64,000 nucleotides of DNA from Lachnospiraceae bacterium (GTDB lineage: Bacteria; Bacillota; Clostridia; Lachnospirales; Lachnospiraceae). The notes beneath the pieces were generated by a model. It saw nothing but the letters and a program-made list of their open reading frames with translations, did not search any database and was not told where the DNA came from. Within the stretch, counting starts at the first letter, position 1. The number at the start of each line of letters is the position of its first letter. Below are positions 33,684 through 43,680 of this stretch, in pieces. The position numbers were made by a program, and so were the translations under genes. The DNA lies in the NCBI GenBank assembly GCA_017428105.1, contig JAFRRM010000017.1, positions 19,391 through 83,390 of the forward strand. The letters are read 5' to 3'.

Positions 33684-35144
33684 ATGATTAGTTTTCTTAT
33701 CTGCCTTGCGATCCTGATCTGTGGCTACCTGTTCTATGGCAAACTCGTAGATGCGAACCTGGGTCCTGACGACAGGGAAACACCTGCTGTCGCGATCAAC
33801 GACGGTGTTGACTACGTTGTAATGCCCCAGTGGAAACTGTTCCTGGTCCAGCTGCTGAACATTGCGGGTCTCGGCCCGATCTTCGGCGCTCTGACCGGTG
33901 CCATCTGGGGGCCGGTGGTGTATCTCTGGATCACCTTCGGTACTGTTTTCGCCGGTGCTGTCCATGACTATATGGCCGGCATGATGTCCGAGCGGAACCG
34001 CGGTGCTTCCATTTCCGAAGTCACCGGTATCTATCTGGGCGGCGTGATGCAGAACGTGATGCGTGTGTTCTCCGTGATCCTGCTGGTCATGGTCGGCACC
34101 GTGTTCGCGGTCGGCCCCGCGGGCCTGCTGAAGACCCTGTTCAAGAATCAGGGCGTGGCGGAGACTTCCATTCTGACGAACTCCACCTTCTGGCTGGCCG
34201 TCATCCTTATCTACTACTTCATCGCGACCTTCGTTTCCATCGACAAGATCATCGGCAAGATCTATCCTATCTTCGGTATCTGCCTGATCATCATGGCTGT
34301 CGGCGTGTGCATCGGCACCCTGGGCAAAGCCTCTGAGATGCCCGAACTGTGGAACAACTTCGCGAACCTGCACCCGAAGGGAAAACCCATCTGGGCATTC
34401 ATGTTCATCACCGTGGCCTGCGGCGCCATTTCCGGTTTCCATGCTACCCAGTCGCCTCTGATGGCGCGCTGCTTAAAGAGTGAGAAGCAGGGCCGCTTCG
34501 TGTTCTACGGCGCCATGACCGCTGAAGGTATCATCGCCCTGATCTGGGCGGCTGCCGGCGTGACCCTGCACGGCCCGGCCGGCCTGCTGGAGATGAACGG
34601 CGGCAACGCGACTTCCGTGTACACCATCTGCTCCGAGACCATGGGCACCGTGGGCGTGATCCTGGCCATGCTGGGCGTCATCGCCTGCCCCATCACTTCC
34701 GGCGACACGGCCTTCCGTTCGGCCCGTCTGACCATTGCCGACTGGTTCAAGATCGACATGGGCAAATGGCAGAACCGTCTGGCCCTGTGCATCCCGGTGC
34801 TGGGCGTCGGCGCGTTCCTGGGCTTCGGCCAGACCTTCGGATGGCTGGACTACAACGTGATCTGGAACTATTTCAGCTGGTCCAACCAGACGCTGGCCAT
34901 GATCGTGCTGTGGGCCGGTGCCATGTACCTGGCCAAGGAAAAGAAGAACTTCTGGTTCTGCGCCGTTCCGGCCACCTTCATGAGCGCCGTTTCCGTGACC
35001 TACTTCTGCATGGCTCCGGAAACGCTGGGCATGATCTCGGCGTTCAAGGACAACAAGGCGATCGGCTATCCGGCCGGCATCGTCTGCGCGGTCCTGTTCT
35101 TCTTACTGTTCTGGCGCGCTTCCGCCAAGTATCGGAAGGCATAA
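33684..35144 (+). CDS. cstA: CstA-family carbon starvation transporter
   Basis: 486 residues with many membrane helices. Family landmarks: GPDDRETPAVAINDGVDYV after the first helix, GPIFGALTGAIWGPV, HDYMAGMMSERNRGASISE, HATQSPLMARCLKSE and GDTAFRSARL. Members import pyruvate or peptides, with expression raised on carbon limitation. CAAGGAGGG precedes ATG 33684. Shorter than E. coli CstA (about 700), as is common in Firmicutes. Highly biased codons suggest strong expression. Confidence 0.92.
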   Translation: MISFLICLAILICGYLFYGKLVDANLGPDDRETPAVAINDGVDYVVMPQWKLFLVQLLNIAGLGPIFGALTGAIWGPVVYLWITFGTVFAGAVHDYMAGMMSERNRGASISEVTGIYLGGVMQNVMRVFSVILLVMVGTVFAVGPAGLLKTLFKNQGVAETSILTNSTFWLAVILIYYFIATFVSIDKIIGKIYPIFGICLIIMAVGVCIGTLGKASEMPELWNNFANLHPKGKPIWAFMFITVACGAISGFHATQSPLMARCLKSEKQGRFVFYGAMTAEGIIALIWAAAGVTLHGPAGLLEMNGGNATSVYTICSETMGTVGVILAMLGVIACPITSGDTAFRSARLTIADWFKIDMGKWQNRLALCIPVLGVGAFLGFGQTFGWLDYNVIWNYFSWSNQTLAMIVLWAGAMYLAKEKKNFWFCAVPATFMSAVSVTYFCMAPETLGMISAFKDNKAIGYPAGIVCAVLFFLLFWRASAKYRKA

Positions 35145-35186
35145 TCAGAACGCCTGTCAAACAACGCAACGTTCATATGTGCAACG

Positions 35187-35220
35187 AAGAGGCGGCGGAG
35201 GTATTCTTCCCCCGCCTCTT
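35187..35220 (+). terminator. Terminator-like hairpin after cstA
   Basis: AAGAGGCGG / CCGCCTCTT arms; followed only by TTTCAAAA, so a weak T tract. Confidence 0.5.
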
Positions 35221-35267
35221 TCAAAAGGGGAGCCGCCGCCCGCGGCTTTTCCGAAAGAGGAGGCAAA

Positions 35268-36269
35268 ATGGGTTTTACAAAAGCACTGGGCACGGGGACG
35301 CTGGACCCGGAGACCCTTAAGAAAGACAAAAAGAGCTGTCTCAAGGCAGGCCCCTGCGGCCTGGGCGACAAAGCCATGTACCTCAACAGCTTTTACATAG
35401 ATCGTCAGTATTACATTCTTTACGAAGACGTGCAGCGGGTGTTCAAACGCGTGGCCATGACCAAGGGCGGCTTCTCCGGCAAGGGGATGTTCAGCTCCAT
35501 GGCCTATCTGGTGGTCCAGTACGACCACGGCAAAGAGAAGGCCTGCAAGTTCAAATATGAAGACGACGTGGACGTGTTCCTGAAGCAGCTGGAGATCAGC
35601 CATCCGGAGATCCCGACCCACAGCGCGGAGGCAGAAGAGCGGCTGCGCAGGGCGCAGGCGGAGGAAGAGGCCAAGTACGTGAAGAACCTCTCCAAAGAGG
35701 CGGAGGCTTCCCTGCGCAGAATAGACGGCGCGCGGGAAAAGCTGGAACGCCGGCCCTCGGCCTGGACCCGTCTGGCGGCCGCGGCGAAGCAGAAGCGCTC
35801 CGTGGACAACGCGGATCCCACTTACAAGATCCTGGCGCTGATCGTGCTGCTGCTGGCGGTGATCTCGGCCAGCTTCGGCCTGGTCGCGCTGCTCCATAAA
35901 ATGGGCACGTACGCGATTTATTTCCTGATGTTCGGCTTTGCCTTCATCTTCCTGATCATGGCTTCCCGGATCCTGCCGACCGGCCGCCGCAACAAGAGAT
36001 CGGTGCAGCGGGAATGGGACGGCGCCGTGGAGGCGATGGAGAGATTCGTGGGCAAAGATTTCCTCGTGCCGGCGCACTACGCACATCCGACGGTGCTGCG
36101 CCGCATGGAGCGGGCGATCCGCCAGGGGCGGGCGGAAACGACGGAAGAGGCCCTGCAGGTGGTCAAGGACGACCTGAAGGCCCTCAACAAGGACGTGACC
36201 GTGTCCCAGAAAGAATACGACGAGGTGGTGGAGGTCAAGCCCCTGTTCCTCCTGTGCAATTATGAATAA
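35268..36269 (+). CDS. Membrane protein of unknown function, first gene of MoxR/VWA operon
   Basis: 333 residues. Residues 1-100 form a globular domain that has GPCGLGDKAMYLNSFYIDRQYYILYEDVQRVF-type beta segments; residues about 120-165 are coiled-coil (Ala/Glu/Arg-rich); two membrane helices follow (about 187-235); and a C-terminal cytoplasmic tail of about 90 residues ends in NYE. GAGGAGG precedes ATG 35268. Overlaps the MoxR-like gene by 8 bases. Function unknown; its linkage to an AAA+/VWA pair suggests it is an anchor or client of that machine. Confidence 0.7.
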   Translation: MGFTKALGTGTLDPETLKKDKKSCLKAGPCGLGDKAMYLNSFYIDRQYYILYEDVQRVFKRVAMTKGGFSGKGMFSSMAYLVVQYDHGKEKACKFKYEDDVDVFLKQLEISHPEIPTHSAEAEERLRRAQAEEEAKYVKNLSKEAEASLRRIDGAREKLERRPSAWTRLAAAAKQKRSVDNADPTYKILALIVLLLAVISASFGLVALLHKMGTYAIYFLMFGFAFIFLIMASRILPTGRRNKRSVQREWDGAVEAMERFVGKDFLVPAHYAHPTVLRRMERAIRQGRAETTEEALQVVKDDLKALNKDVTVSQKEYDEVVEVKPLFLLCNYE

Positions 36270-37215
36270 GCATCACGCGGCGGATCTGCTGGAATACCTG
36301 CGTGCGGAAGGCGTCCGGGAAGAGCTCCTTACGGAGACGGAAGCGTTCCGCCGGGCGCATCCCGTGCCCGCGGAACTGGAGGACCGGGTGCCCGCGCCGG
36401 CGTATGTTTATTACGGAAAAGCGGTGTGGGAGAAGGCCCTGGCGGCGCTGCTCTGCGGCGAGAACCTGCTGCTGTCCGGCCCCAAGGCCAGCGGGAAGAA
36501 CGTGCTGGCGGAGAACCTGTCGTGCCTGTTCGGCCGGCCGCAGTGGGACATTTCGTTCCACATCAACGTGGATGCCGCCTACCTGATCGGTTCGGACACG
36601 TTTGACGGCGAGAAGGTCGTGTTCCGGCCCGGCCCCGTCTATCTCTGCGCGCTGCAGGGCGGGTTCGGCGTCCTGGACGAGATCAACATGGCGCGCAACG
36701 AGGCCCTCGCGGTGCTCCACGCCGCGCTGGATTTCCGGCGCGTGCTGGACGTGCCGGGGTATGCGAGGGTCCCGCTGAAGGAGGAGACCCGCTTCATCGC
36801 CACTATGAACTACGGCTATGCGGGCACGCGGGAACTGAACGCGGCGCTCTGCTCGCGCTTCGCCGTGCTGGACATGCCGGTGATCGGGGAGGAGGACTTC
36901 CGCAAGCTGCTGAAGACCACGTTTCCGGATCTCAAGGCGCAGCCCGGGGAGCAGTTCATGCGGCTCTTTTACGATCTGGAACGGAAAGCGGCCGCGGCGG
37001 AGATCTCCGACCGCGCGCTGGACCTGCGCGGCATCCTGGATGCGCTCCGCCTGATGGGACGGGGCCTCAGTTCCGGCGACGCGCTGGATATGTGCATCTG
37101 CGGCAAGGTCTTCGATCCGCTGGAGCAGGACCTGATCCGGGACGTGATCCGGGCGCGCCTGCCGATGGATCTGACCGGCGCCGAACTGTTTGAAGAAACA
37201 AAGGCGGAGGGCTGA
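36262..37215 (+). CDS. MoxR-type AAA+ ATPase
   Basis: 317 residues. Walker A GPKASGKNVLAE near residue 75, Walker B VLDEINMARNEAL near 140, sensor 1 FIATMNYGY and arginine-finger region CSRFAVLDM fit the MoxR/CbbQ/NorQ group, which act with a VWA partner to remodel or load metal and cofactors into client proteins. The start overlaps the upstream gene. The VWA gene begins 3 bases after the stop. Confidence 0.9.
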   Translation: MNKHHAADLLEYLRAEGVREELLTETEAFRRAHPVPAELEDRVPAPAYVYYGKAVWEKALAALLCGENLLLSGPKASGKNVLAENLSCLFGRPQWDISFHINVDAAYLIGSDTFDGEKVVFRPGPVYLCALQGGFGVLDEINMARNEALAVLHAALDFRRVLDVPGYARVPLKEETRFIATMNYGYAGTRELNAALCSRFAVLDMPVIGEEDFRKLLKTTFPDLKAQPGEQFMRLFYDLERKAAAAEISDRALDLRGILDALRLMGRGLSSGDALDMCICGKVFDPLEQDLIRDVIRARLPMDLTGAELFEETKAEG

Positions 37216-37217
37216 CC

Positions 37218-38936
37218 GTGAGACCCGCGCCTGCCATGAGCACCGAAGAACGCCGGGCCATGGGCATGGTCTGGAACGGGGCGGAGGATTATACGATAAC
37301 TCCGCCTTTTTTGTCTTACCGGCCGGACGGGCGCGCGGACTTTTACCGCAACACCGTGGTCGGCCTGGCGGTGAAATGGCTGGGCTGCGAGCCGCTGACG
37401 GCACTGTTTCAGTCCTGGTCCGGCAGCAGCCGGGCCGCCCTGTTCGACGGGATCGCGTGGCTCGGCATCGAACAGTACGTGTATGAAAAAGAACTGCCCC
37501 TCCGGCCCCATCTGGCGGCGCTGCGGCGCGAATGCGCGGCAGAGTTTTTTGCTGGCCGGGGCGGTCTGTCCCGCCAGCAGATGATGGCCGGCGGCCCTTT
37601 GCTTCAGCAGCAGGCGGCCCGCTGGGAAACCGTGCTGGGCCGGGAACCGCGGTTTGTTTTTGCGAAAGAAAAACGATTGAAGGAAGCGCTGGAGCTTTCC
37701 GGGGACCTGACGCCGGCGGAAGCGCTGCAGGCCCTGCGGGAAGTCCTGACGGATCATTTCCGCTTCAGCAATTTCCGTCTGTCCGGCGCACACCGGCCTT
37801 CCGAAGGCCGCAGCCTTTTCCTGCGGAGAGAGCGGTCTCACCGGGATTCCCTGCTGCAGCGGGGCGAGTGGGAAGACGCCCCCGGCGGACGGAGCACCCG
37901 GAGGACGGAGGCGGCCCGCGCCCGCGAGGAAGCGGACCGGGCATATATCGAAGCCTGCTTCGGCCCCCCCTGCCTGTCCGCACGGGAACTGGCGCGCATG
38001 GAGAAGGTCCTGTGCCGCGATGCGCATGCCCTCTGCCGCCTCTGGGTCACCGGAAACCGGCGGGAGAACGAAGACCCGGCGCAGCGGGAAGCCCTGCTGT
38101 TCGCCCGGGAAGCGGCGGAGCAGGCCGGGAAAAACGCGGACTTCATCCGCAAAGAACGCGTGATGGTGCAGGCCGGCATCCGCAGCCTTTCCGCCCGTCT
38201 GGCGGTGATGCTGGAAAACTTTGCGCAGGAACTGCCGGAGACCGGCGTCCGCGGCCGGCTCATGGGCGAGCGCGCGTACCGCATGCCCGTGCTGCAGGAC
38301 CCGGCGGTGTTCCTGAAACCCGCGCAGGATCCGCGGCCGGACCTGTCCGTGGACCTTCTGCTGGACGCGTCCGCATCCCGCACCCGCTCCCAGGAAATGA
38401 TCGCCGCCCAGGCCTATATGCTGGCGGAAAGCATGATGCACTGCGGGATCCCCGTCCGCGTCCTGTGCTTCCGCAGCCTGCGCGGGTACACCGTCCTGCA
38501 GATCCTGAAGGACGAAAAAGAGCGCGCCGCCGCCCCGATCCTGCAGTATTTCGCGGGCGGCTGGAACCGTGACGGCCTGGCGCTAAGGAGCCTGGAATAC
38601 CTGGAGACCCTGCGGGAGGATCCGTCCTCCCGGAAACTGCTGCTGGTGCTGACGGACGCGCATCCGAGCGATTCCACGGAAATGCCGCCGGAAGGCCGCA
38701 GTCCTCTGAAACGCAGCTATGACGGCGCTGCCGCGACGGAAGATACAGCCGCCGCCGCGGCGGATCTGCGGAAGAAAGGGATCCGCACTGCGGCCGTCTT
38801 CACCGGCTCCCATTCCCATCTGGAAGCCCTGAAAACCATTTACGGCAATCATTTCGTCCGCATCAGACATATGGAACAGCTGGCCCAGGAAGCCGGCACC
38901 CTGCTGGAGCAGGAACTGATCCAGTGGAGAGGATAG
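37218..38936 (+). CDS. VWA-domain protein (CbbO/NorD/CobT-like partner)
   Basis: 572 residues. The C-terminal about 200 residues are a VWA domain with MIDAS DASAS (LSVDLLLDASASRTRS, near residue 380) and LVLTDAHPSD. The N-terminal 370 residues are helical and Arg-rich, not otherwise recognised. GTG 37218 is favoured by AGGCGGAGGG upstream; ATG 37236 is the alternative. It forms an AAA+/VWA couple with the preceding gene. Confidence 0.85.
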   Translation: MRPAPAMSTEERRAMGMVWNGAEDYTITPPFLSYRPDGRADFYRNTVVGLAVKWLGCEPLTALFQSWSGSSRAALFDGIAWLGIEQYVYEKELPLRPHLAALRRECAAEFFAGRGGLSRQQMMAGGPLLQQQAARWETVLGREPRFVFAKEKRLKEALELSGDLTPAEALQALREVLTDHFRFSNFRLSGAHRPSEGRSLFLRRERSHRDSLLQRGEWEDAPGGRSTRRTEAARAREEADRAYIEACFGPPCLSARELARMEKVLCRDAHALCRLWVTGNRRENEDPAQREALLFAREAAEQAGKNADFIRKERVMVQAGIRSLSARLAVMLENFAQELPETGVRGRLMGERAYRMPVLQDPAVFLKPAQDPRPDLSVDLLLDASASRTRSQEMIAAQAYMLAESMMHCGIPVRVLCFRSLRGYTVLQILKDEKERAAAPILQYFAGGWNRDGLALRSLEYLETLREDPSSRKLLLVLTDAHPSDSTEMPPEGRSPLKRSYDGAAATEDTAAAAADLRKKGIRTAAVFTGSHSHLEALKTIYGNHFVRIRHMEQLAQEAGTLLEQELIQWRG

Positions 38937-38954
38937 GAGAAGAAAGGAGCGGTC

Positions 38955-39290
38955 ATGTTCGAGAAAAAAACCGAGATCTACAAAAAGAAAGACAGGGAGA
39001 CCTGGCAGCAGCTGACGGACGTCCTGAAGGCCGGCGGTCTGAAGATCTCCGCGGGCCATTACTTCGCCGACGTCGTCGCCTGCGGCGGCTGCGGCGCCAA
39101 ACTGGACCCCCGCAACTTCGGCGCGAAAGGCGCGGCCGACCGGGACGTCTATTACATCCGCGTGAAGGAAACGGACCGCGACGCCGCGCTGAAGCTCATT
39201 CACGAAGCGGGCCTGGTGACCGTGGTGGACGAAGACGCGGCGCTGGACGCCGCGCAGCGGCTGCGGAAACGGGAAGAGGCGGAGAAGTAA
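38955..39290 (+). CDS. Small CxxC protein of unknown function
   Basis: 111 residues. A single VVACGGCGAKLDPRNFG block (about residues 40-55) and a DUF2007-like beta-alpha-beta pattern around it (KTEIYKKKDRETWQQLTDVL and VYYIRVKETDRDAALKLIHEAG) can be seen. Last gene of the MoxR/VWA operon, 18 bases after the VWA stop, with AGAAAGGAG before the ATG. It may be a small regulatory or metal-binding partner; not recognised. Confidence 0.65.
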   Translation: MFEKKTEIYKKKDRETWQQLTDVLKAGGLKISAGHYFADVVACGGCGAKLDPRNFGAKGAADRDVYYIRVKETDRDAALKLIHEAGLVTVVDEDAALDAAQRLRKREEAEK

Positions 39291-39300
39291 GCCGGCCAAT

Positions 39301-39329
39301 AAAAAAGAAGGGAGGACCCTTCTTTTTTT
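39301..39329. terminator. Bidirectional terminator
   Basis: AAAAAAGAAGGG / CCCTTCTTTTTTT arms with a 4-base loop, between the convergent operons. Confidence 0.88.
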
Positions 39330-39352
39330 GTCCGCGCATGTCCGCGCGGGAA

Positions 39353-41128
39353 TTAATCCAGCATGATCTTCCGGAACGGGATCTCCGGATCCTCCGGCAT
39401 GGTCTCTCCCTCCTCCGGGGAAGTGAACAGGAACACCTGTCCGCGATAGCTGCCGCGGAGCCAGGAAACGAGGGAAGCCAGACATTCGCCGCCGCAGGAA
39501 GCGAGGCTGCCGTCCAGGAAGAGGGGCATGGGCTCGTCCGGCCAGAGGAGGCGGATCATTGCCAGGCGGAAGGAGAAGTAGAGCTGCGCCAGCGTGACGG
39601 CGGAGAGGGCTTCCGGCGGGAGCAGATCCCCGTCCTGTTCGGCCAGCAGCTGCTGATCGCCGGTGATGCGGACGCCCCGGTACCGGCCGCCCGTGATCTC
39701 GCGGAAGATGCGGGAAGCGGCATCCGTCAGGGCGGCGCCGGGATCGGCGGCGGTGCGGGCCGAAAGTTCGGCGAGAGTCTCCACGGCTAGGTCCAGCGCC
39801 GCGATCTCTTCCTCCAACGCCTGATTCTTCTCCAGGACGGGCTGCAGGGCGGCTTCCTCCTCGCGGAGCTTCCGGACGTTGTCCTCCCAGCGCTCGCGCG
39901 CCAGGCGGCGGGTCAGATTTTCCTCCAGGTTCCGGCTGATGGCCTCGTTATCGCCCAGAATGCGGGAAAGTTCTTCCGTTTTATCCTGAAGGACCGCTTC
40001 CCGGTCTTCCAGGTAGGTGAAAGTTTCCGACACCTTGGTCAGGTACTCCTGCAGTTCCGCGGCTTCCTGAGCGGTGCCGGCCGCTTCGTGGGCGGGCATG
40101 TATTTCTCCAGCAGGCCGAGCAGGATCTTGCGGTTCTTTTCCTGGGCGGCCAGGGCGTCCTGCTTGCGGGAGAAACGGAGGGAGACCAGCAGGGCCAGGA
40201 AAAAGCCGACGGAGGCCAGGGCGGCGCCGCCGTAGCGCTGGGTCTGGAAGGAATTCACCACCAACCAGAAAAACAGCAGCATCACGGGCAGCGACAGGTA
40301 GGAGATCAGCCTGACGGCTCCCGGGAAGAAACGGCTGTCCGCATAGCATTCTTCGAAATTCGCCAGGGACCCGGCCAGGACGGAGGCCGTTTCCAGATCC
40401 TTTTTGACGGCCTCCGGATCATCCAGGCGGCGTTCCCTGAGCAAGGCCTGGCGGGCCTGCAACTCGCGGGTCATATGGCTGCGTTCTTCGGTCAGACGGC
40501 GCGCGCGGGCTTCCTGGTCGGCGAGGCGCTCTTTTTCATCGTTCCAGTCCTCGGCGGCGGCGGAAAAATCGGCCTGCTGGGCTTCGGCCAGACCGCGGCG
40601 GACGGCGGCCATGCGGGCGGCGGCTTCGGGCTGAAGCTGCTTCCGGAGCACGCGGCGTTTTTCCTTCAGGTCAGCCAGCGTGGTCCCGAGGACGATATCC
40701 TCATTGCCGCAGCTCTGCAGACTGAGGATGCGGCGGCGGCATTCGCCGGCCGGCGATCCTTCCGTGCCGGCGCCGGGCAGCCGGATGGTAAGCGTATGAG
40801 AATAGGTGTGAGGGGTCAGCGAAGGAGGCAGAGGAAGATCCGCTGCGGAGATGTCCCGCAGGCCGGCTTCCGTTTTCTCCCAGGCCGCCGCGCGGGGCGG
40901 CGTTCTGGTCAGGTCCCGTTCCACGCGGAAGGCGCGGCCGTCCCGCTCCCACTCGAGCGTCCCCCGGCCGGCTTCCTGCGCGGAGCCGAACAGAAGGGCG
41001 GAGAGGGCGGCGCGGAAGGTCCGTCCGCTGCCGCGGCTGCCGCAGATCAGGTTGAAGCCGTCGGCAAGATCGAATTCTTTGTCTGTCAGTTTTCCGAACT
41101 GATCAAGGGAACAGCGCGTCAGTTTCAC
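39353..41128 (-). CDS. YhaN/SbcC-like protein with degenerate ATPase motifs
   Basis: 591 residues. N-terminal half-ATPase, central coiled coil (about residues 175-470) interrupted by two membrane-like helices near residues 270-315, and C-terminal half-ATPase, the layout of YhaN. The catalytic motifs are eroded: Walker A is GSRGSGRT with Arg36 in place of Lys, the signature is LSAVTLAQLYFSFRLA where LSGGT is expected, and Walker B reads LFLDGS without the second acid. It overlaps its YhaO-like partner by 4 bases (ATGA). Probably a structural, low- or non-hydrolysing partner; a sequencing artefact is unlikely because the frame is intact. Confidence 0.8.
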   Translation of the reverse strand: MKLTRCSLDQFGKLTDKEFDLADGFNLICGSRGSGRTFRAALSALLFGSAQEAGRGTLEWERDGRAFRVERDLTRTPPRAAAWEKTEAGLRDISAADLPLPPSLTPHTYSHTLTIRLPGAGTEGSPAGECRRRILSLQSCGNEDIVLGTTLADLKEKRRVLRKQLQPEAAARMAAVRRGLAEAQQADFSAAAEDWNDEKERLADQEARARRLTEERSHMTRELQARQALLRERRLDDPEAVKKDLETASVLAGSLANFEECYADSRFFPGAVRLISYLSLPVMLLFFWLVVNSFQTQRYGGAALASVGFFLALLVSLRFSRKQDALAAQEKNRKILLGLLEKYMPAHEAAGTAQEAAELQEYLTKVSETFTYLEDREAVLQDKTEELSRILGDNEAISRNLEENLTRRLARERWEDNVRKLREEEAALQPVLEKNQALEEEIAALDLAVETLAELSARTAADPGAALTDAASRIFREITGGRYRGVRITGDQQLLAEQDGDLLPPEALSAVTLAQLYFSFRLAMIRLLWPDEPMPLFLDGSLASCGGECLASLVSWLRGSYRGQVFLFTSPEEGETMPEDPEIPFRKIMLD

Positions 41129-42201
41129 CGCAGCACCTCCTGTTTTCCGCCTTCGGAGGCCAGCAGGGCGTCCAGGGCGTGATACAGCGCTTTCTGGCGG
41201 AGCGGGTCTTCGTCTCCGTCGGCGGGCGCCAGTTCGCGGACCGCGCGGCGCAGCAGGTCGTGTTCCGGCCGTTCTGCCAGGACGTCCCAGTCGTAGTCGG
41301 GCAGGGTCTCGTCGGTGACGCCGCTGACGGGCCCCAGGTCCAGCAGGGCGCCGCTGTCAAAACGCACGGCCGGATCCCGCCGGCCGGTCAGGATGAGACG
41401 GCAGACTTCGGAGCCGTCCGTCTGCAGACGCCGGCGCAGCAGGGCTTCCAGCGACGCCTGGGTCGTTTCCGGCGTGATGGTGATCCTCAGGTCCGTATAG
41501 GTAAAGCGCGAAAAACGGCGCCAGGCCAGCGTCAGGCCGCCGGCGTCCATCTCGCCCAGATAAAACCCGTGCTCGCCGGTCTCATTCCGGCTTAAGGGCT
41601 CGGGCGTCCCGGGCATGGCCGCCTTGCCGGCTTCGTTCAGGGACGGCCGGTGGACGTGGCCCATGGCGATGTAGTCCCAGCCCGCGTCCTTTAATGCCGT
41701 CACGTCCGCCGGCGCGTGATCCGGGTCGCCGCCGTGCAGCAGCAGGATGTGCCGCAGCCCGTTCCGGGGCGGCCGCACGCCCGCCGCGGGATTGTCCCGC
41801 AGGATCTCGCCGTCATAGCTGAAGCCGCTGACATCCGCGCCCCATTCCGGGAACGATACGGTCTGCAGCTGCGGCCCCGCCAGCAGCGTGACGTTTTCCG
41901 GGAACGCGTGCCGGCTGAACGCGCAGCCCGGCCGCAGGTAATCGTGATTCCCCGCGGTCAGCACCACTTTCGTCCGCTTCATCCGCGCGAACTGGGCGTC
42001 CGCCTCCTTCAGCATCGCCTCCGTGGGCGGAAAATGGAACAGGTCCCCCGCGATCAGCAGCAGATCGACCGCCTCCTGATCGCAGATGTCCGCGAACCGC
42101 TCCAGCGCATGCCGCACGGCGTCCTCCCGCGCGGGGCCCCATGCCCTGTCCGCGTCCGGCTTTGCCCCGATATGCAGATCGGCTGTATGAATGAACCGCA
42201 T
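41125..42201 (-). CDS. YhaO/SbcD-like metallophosphoesterase
   Basis: 358 residues. Metallophosphoesterase motifs DLHIG, GDLFHF, GNHDYL, HGGDPD and GHVHRP appear in order within residues 1-200; a C-terminal capping domain follows. This is the nuclease-like partner of YhaN. Unlike its partner, all catalytic motifs are intact. It likely processes DNA ends or structures in repair. First gene of the two-gene operon. Confidence 0.88.
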   Translation of the reverse strand: MRFIHTADLHIGAKPDADRAWGPAREDAVRHALERFADICDQEAVDLLLIAGDLFHFPPTEAMLKEADAQFARMKRTKVVLTAGNHDYLRPGCAFSRHAFPENVTLLAGPQLQTVSFPEWGADVSGFSYDGEILRDNPAAGVRPPRNGLRHILLLHGGDPDHAPADVTALKDAGWDYIAMGHVHRPSLNEAGKAAMPGTPEPLSRNETGEHGFYLGEMDAGGLTLAWRRFSRFTYTDLRITITPETTQASLEALLRRRLQTDGSEVCRLILTGRRDPAVRFDSGALLDLGPVSGVTDETLPDYDWDVLAERPEHDLLRRAVRELAPADGDEDPLRQKALYHALDALLASEGGKQEVLR

Positions 42202-42408
42202 AACTCACCTCAGAAATTGATACGCCCAGTATACCGCTTTTTCCCCCGCAGGGCAAGAGGCGAACGGGCACGGGGAAACGGTCCTGCCGGGCGGGACATC
42301 CCCGGGGACGGCTCCGTTTTTTGCCGGGTTTTTTCCTCTTCCCTTTTTTCGGGCACTATGTTATAGTAAAGATGAATCTCCATAAGAAGCAAAAAGGAGG
42401 GATGCTTC

Positions 42409-43680
42409 ATGAAGAAACAGATGATCGCCATGCTGCTGGCAGGCGGGCAGGGAAGCCGCCTGGGAGCGCTGACGCAGGGGATGGCAAAGCCGGCGGTGGC
42501 TTTCGGGGGAAAGTACCGCATCATCGACTTTCCCTTAAGCAACTGCGTCAATTCCGGGGTGGACACCGTCGGTGTCCTGACCCAGTACCGGCCGCTGCAG
42601 CTCAACACCCATATCGGGATCGGCATCCCGTGGGACCTGGACAAACAGTTCGGCGGGGTCACCATCCTGTCTCCCTATGAAAAGATCGGCGACAGCGAAT
42701 GGTATACCGGGACGGCCAACGCCATCTACCAGAACATCGAGTTCATGGAACAGTACAGCCCGGAATACGTGCTGATCCTGTCCGGCGACCATATCTACAA
42801 GATGGACTATGAGGACATGCTGAACCGTCATAAACAGACCGGCGCGGAGGCCACCATCGCGGTGATGCCCGTGCCGTGGGAAGACGCCAGCCGCTTCGGC
42901 ATCGTGGTGGCGGACGAGACGGGCCACATCCGCGAATTCGAGGAAAAACCCGCCAATCCGCGCAGCAATCTGGCCTCCATGGGCATCTACATCTTCAACT
43001 ACAGCTCGCTGAAGAACGCGCTGGAAGAACTGTCCCACGTGCCCGGCTGCGACTTCGGCATGCACGTGATCCCGTATCTGTTCCGCAAGAACGACAACCT
43101 GTACACTTACGAATTCAACAGCTACTGGAAGGACGTCGGGACCCTGAGCACCTACTGGGAAGCCAACATGGAACTCACGGACCTGGTGCCCGAATTCAAC
43201 CTGTATGAGGAATTCTGGCAGATCTACACGGCTTCCGAAGCCTATCCGCCGGCCTTCATCGCGCGGGAAGCCACCGTGCATTCGTCGGTGGTGGGCGACG
43301 GCTCGCTGGTCGAAGGGACCGTGATCCACTCGGTGCTGGGCGCCAACGTGCAGATCGGGGCCGGGGCCGTGGTGAAGGATTCGGTGCTGATGAACGGCGT
43401 GATCGTCGGAGCCGGCGCCGAACTGGACCGGGCCATCGTGGCGGAAGGCTGCGTGATCGGGGACAACACCAAGGTCGGCACGGGCTCTTTCGCCCCGTCC
43501 CAGCTGGATCCCCGGGTCTACAACAGCGACATCACCGTGATCGGGGCCGGGAGCACCGTGCCCGCGAACGTCAGGGTGGGCCGGAACGCAGCGATCATCG
43601 GCAAGACCGGTGAAGAAGATTATCCGGACGGAACACTTCCTTCCGGCGCCTACATCATCAAGAAGGGGGTCCGGTCATGA
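42409..43680 (+). CDS. glgC: Glucose-1-phosphate adenylyltransferase
   Basis: 423 residues. It makes ADP-glucose for glycogen synthesis. Motif [26 protein letters not shown] at the N-terminus (core GGQGSRL), [21 protein letters not shown], and a C-terminal left-handed beta-helix with hexapeptide repeats. AAAGGAGGG precedes ATG 42409. Its stop overlaps the glgD start by 4 bases. Firmicutes use a GlgC/GlgD pair. Confidence 0.95.
   Translation: MKKQMIAMLLAGGQGSRLGALTQGMAKPAVAFGGKYRIIDFPLSNCVNSGVDTVGVLTQYRPLQLNTHIGIGIPWDLDKQFGGVTILSPYEKIGDSEWYTGTANAIYQNIEFMEQYSPEYVLILSGDHIYKMDYEDMLNRHKQTGAEATIAVMPVPWEDASRFGIVVADETGHIREFEEKPANPRSNLASMGIYIFNYSSLKNALEELSHVPGCDFGMHVIPYLFRKNDNLYTYEFNSYWKDVGTLSTYWEANMELTDLVPEFNLYEEFWQIYTASEAYPPAFIAREATVHSSVVGDGSLVEGTVIHSVLGANVQIGAGAVVKDSVLMNGVIVGAGAELDRAIVAEGCVIGDNTKVGTGSFAPSQLDPRVYNSDITVIGAGSTVPANVRVGRNAAIIGKTGEEDYPDGTLPSGAYIIKKGVRS

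Noticed and set aside
36235..38441. Minus-strand frames over the MoxR/VWA genes
   Set aside because: Shadows; the plus-strand genes have Walker and MIDAS motifs and ribosome binding sites.
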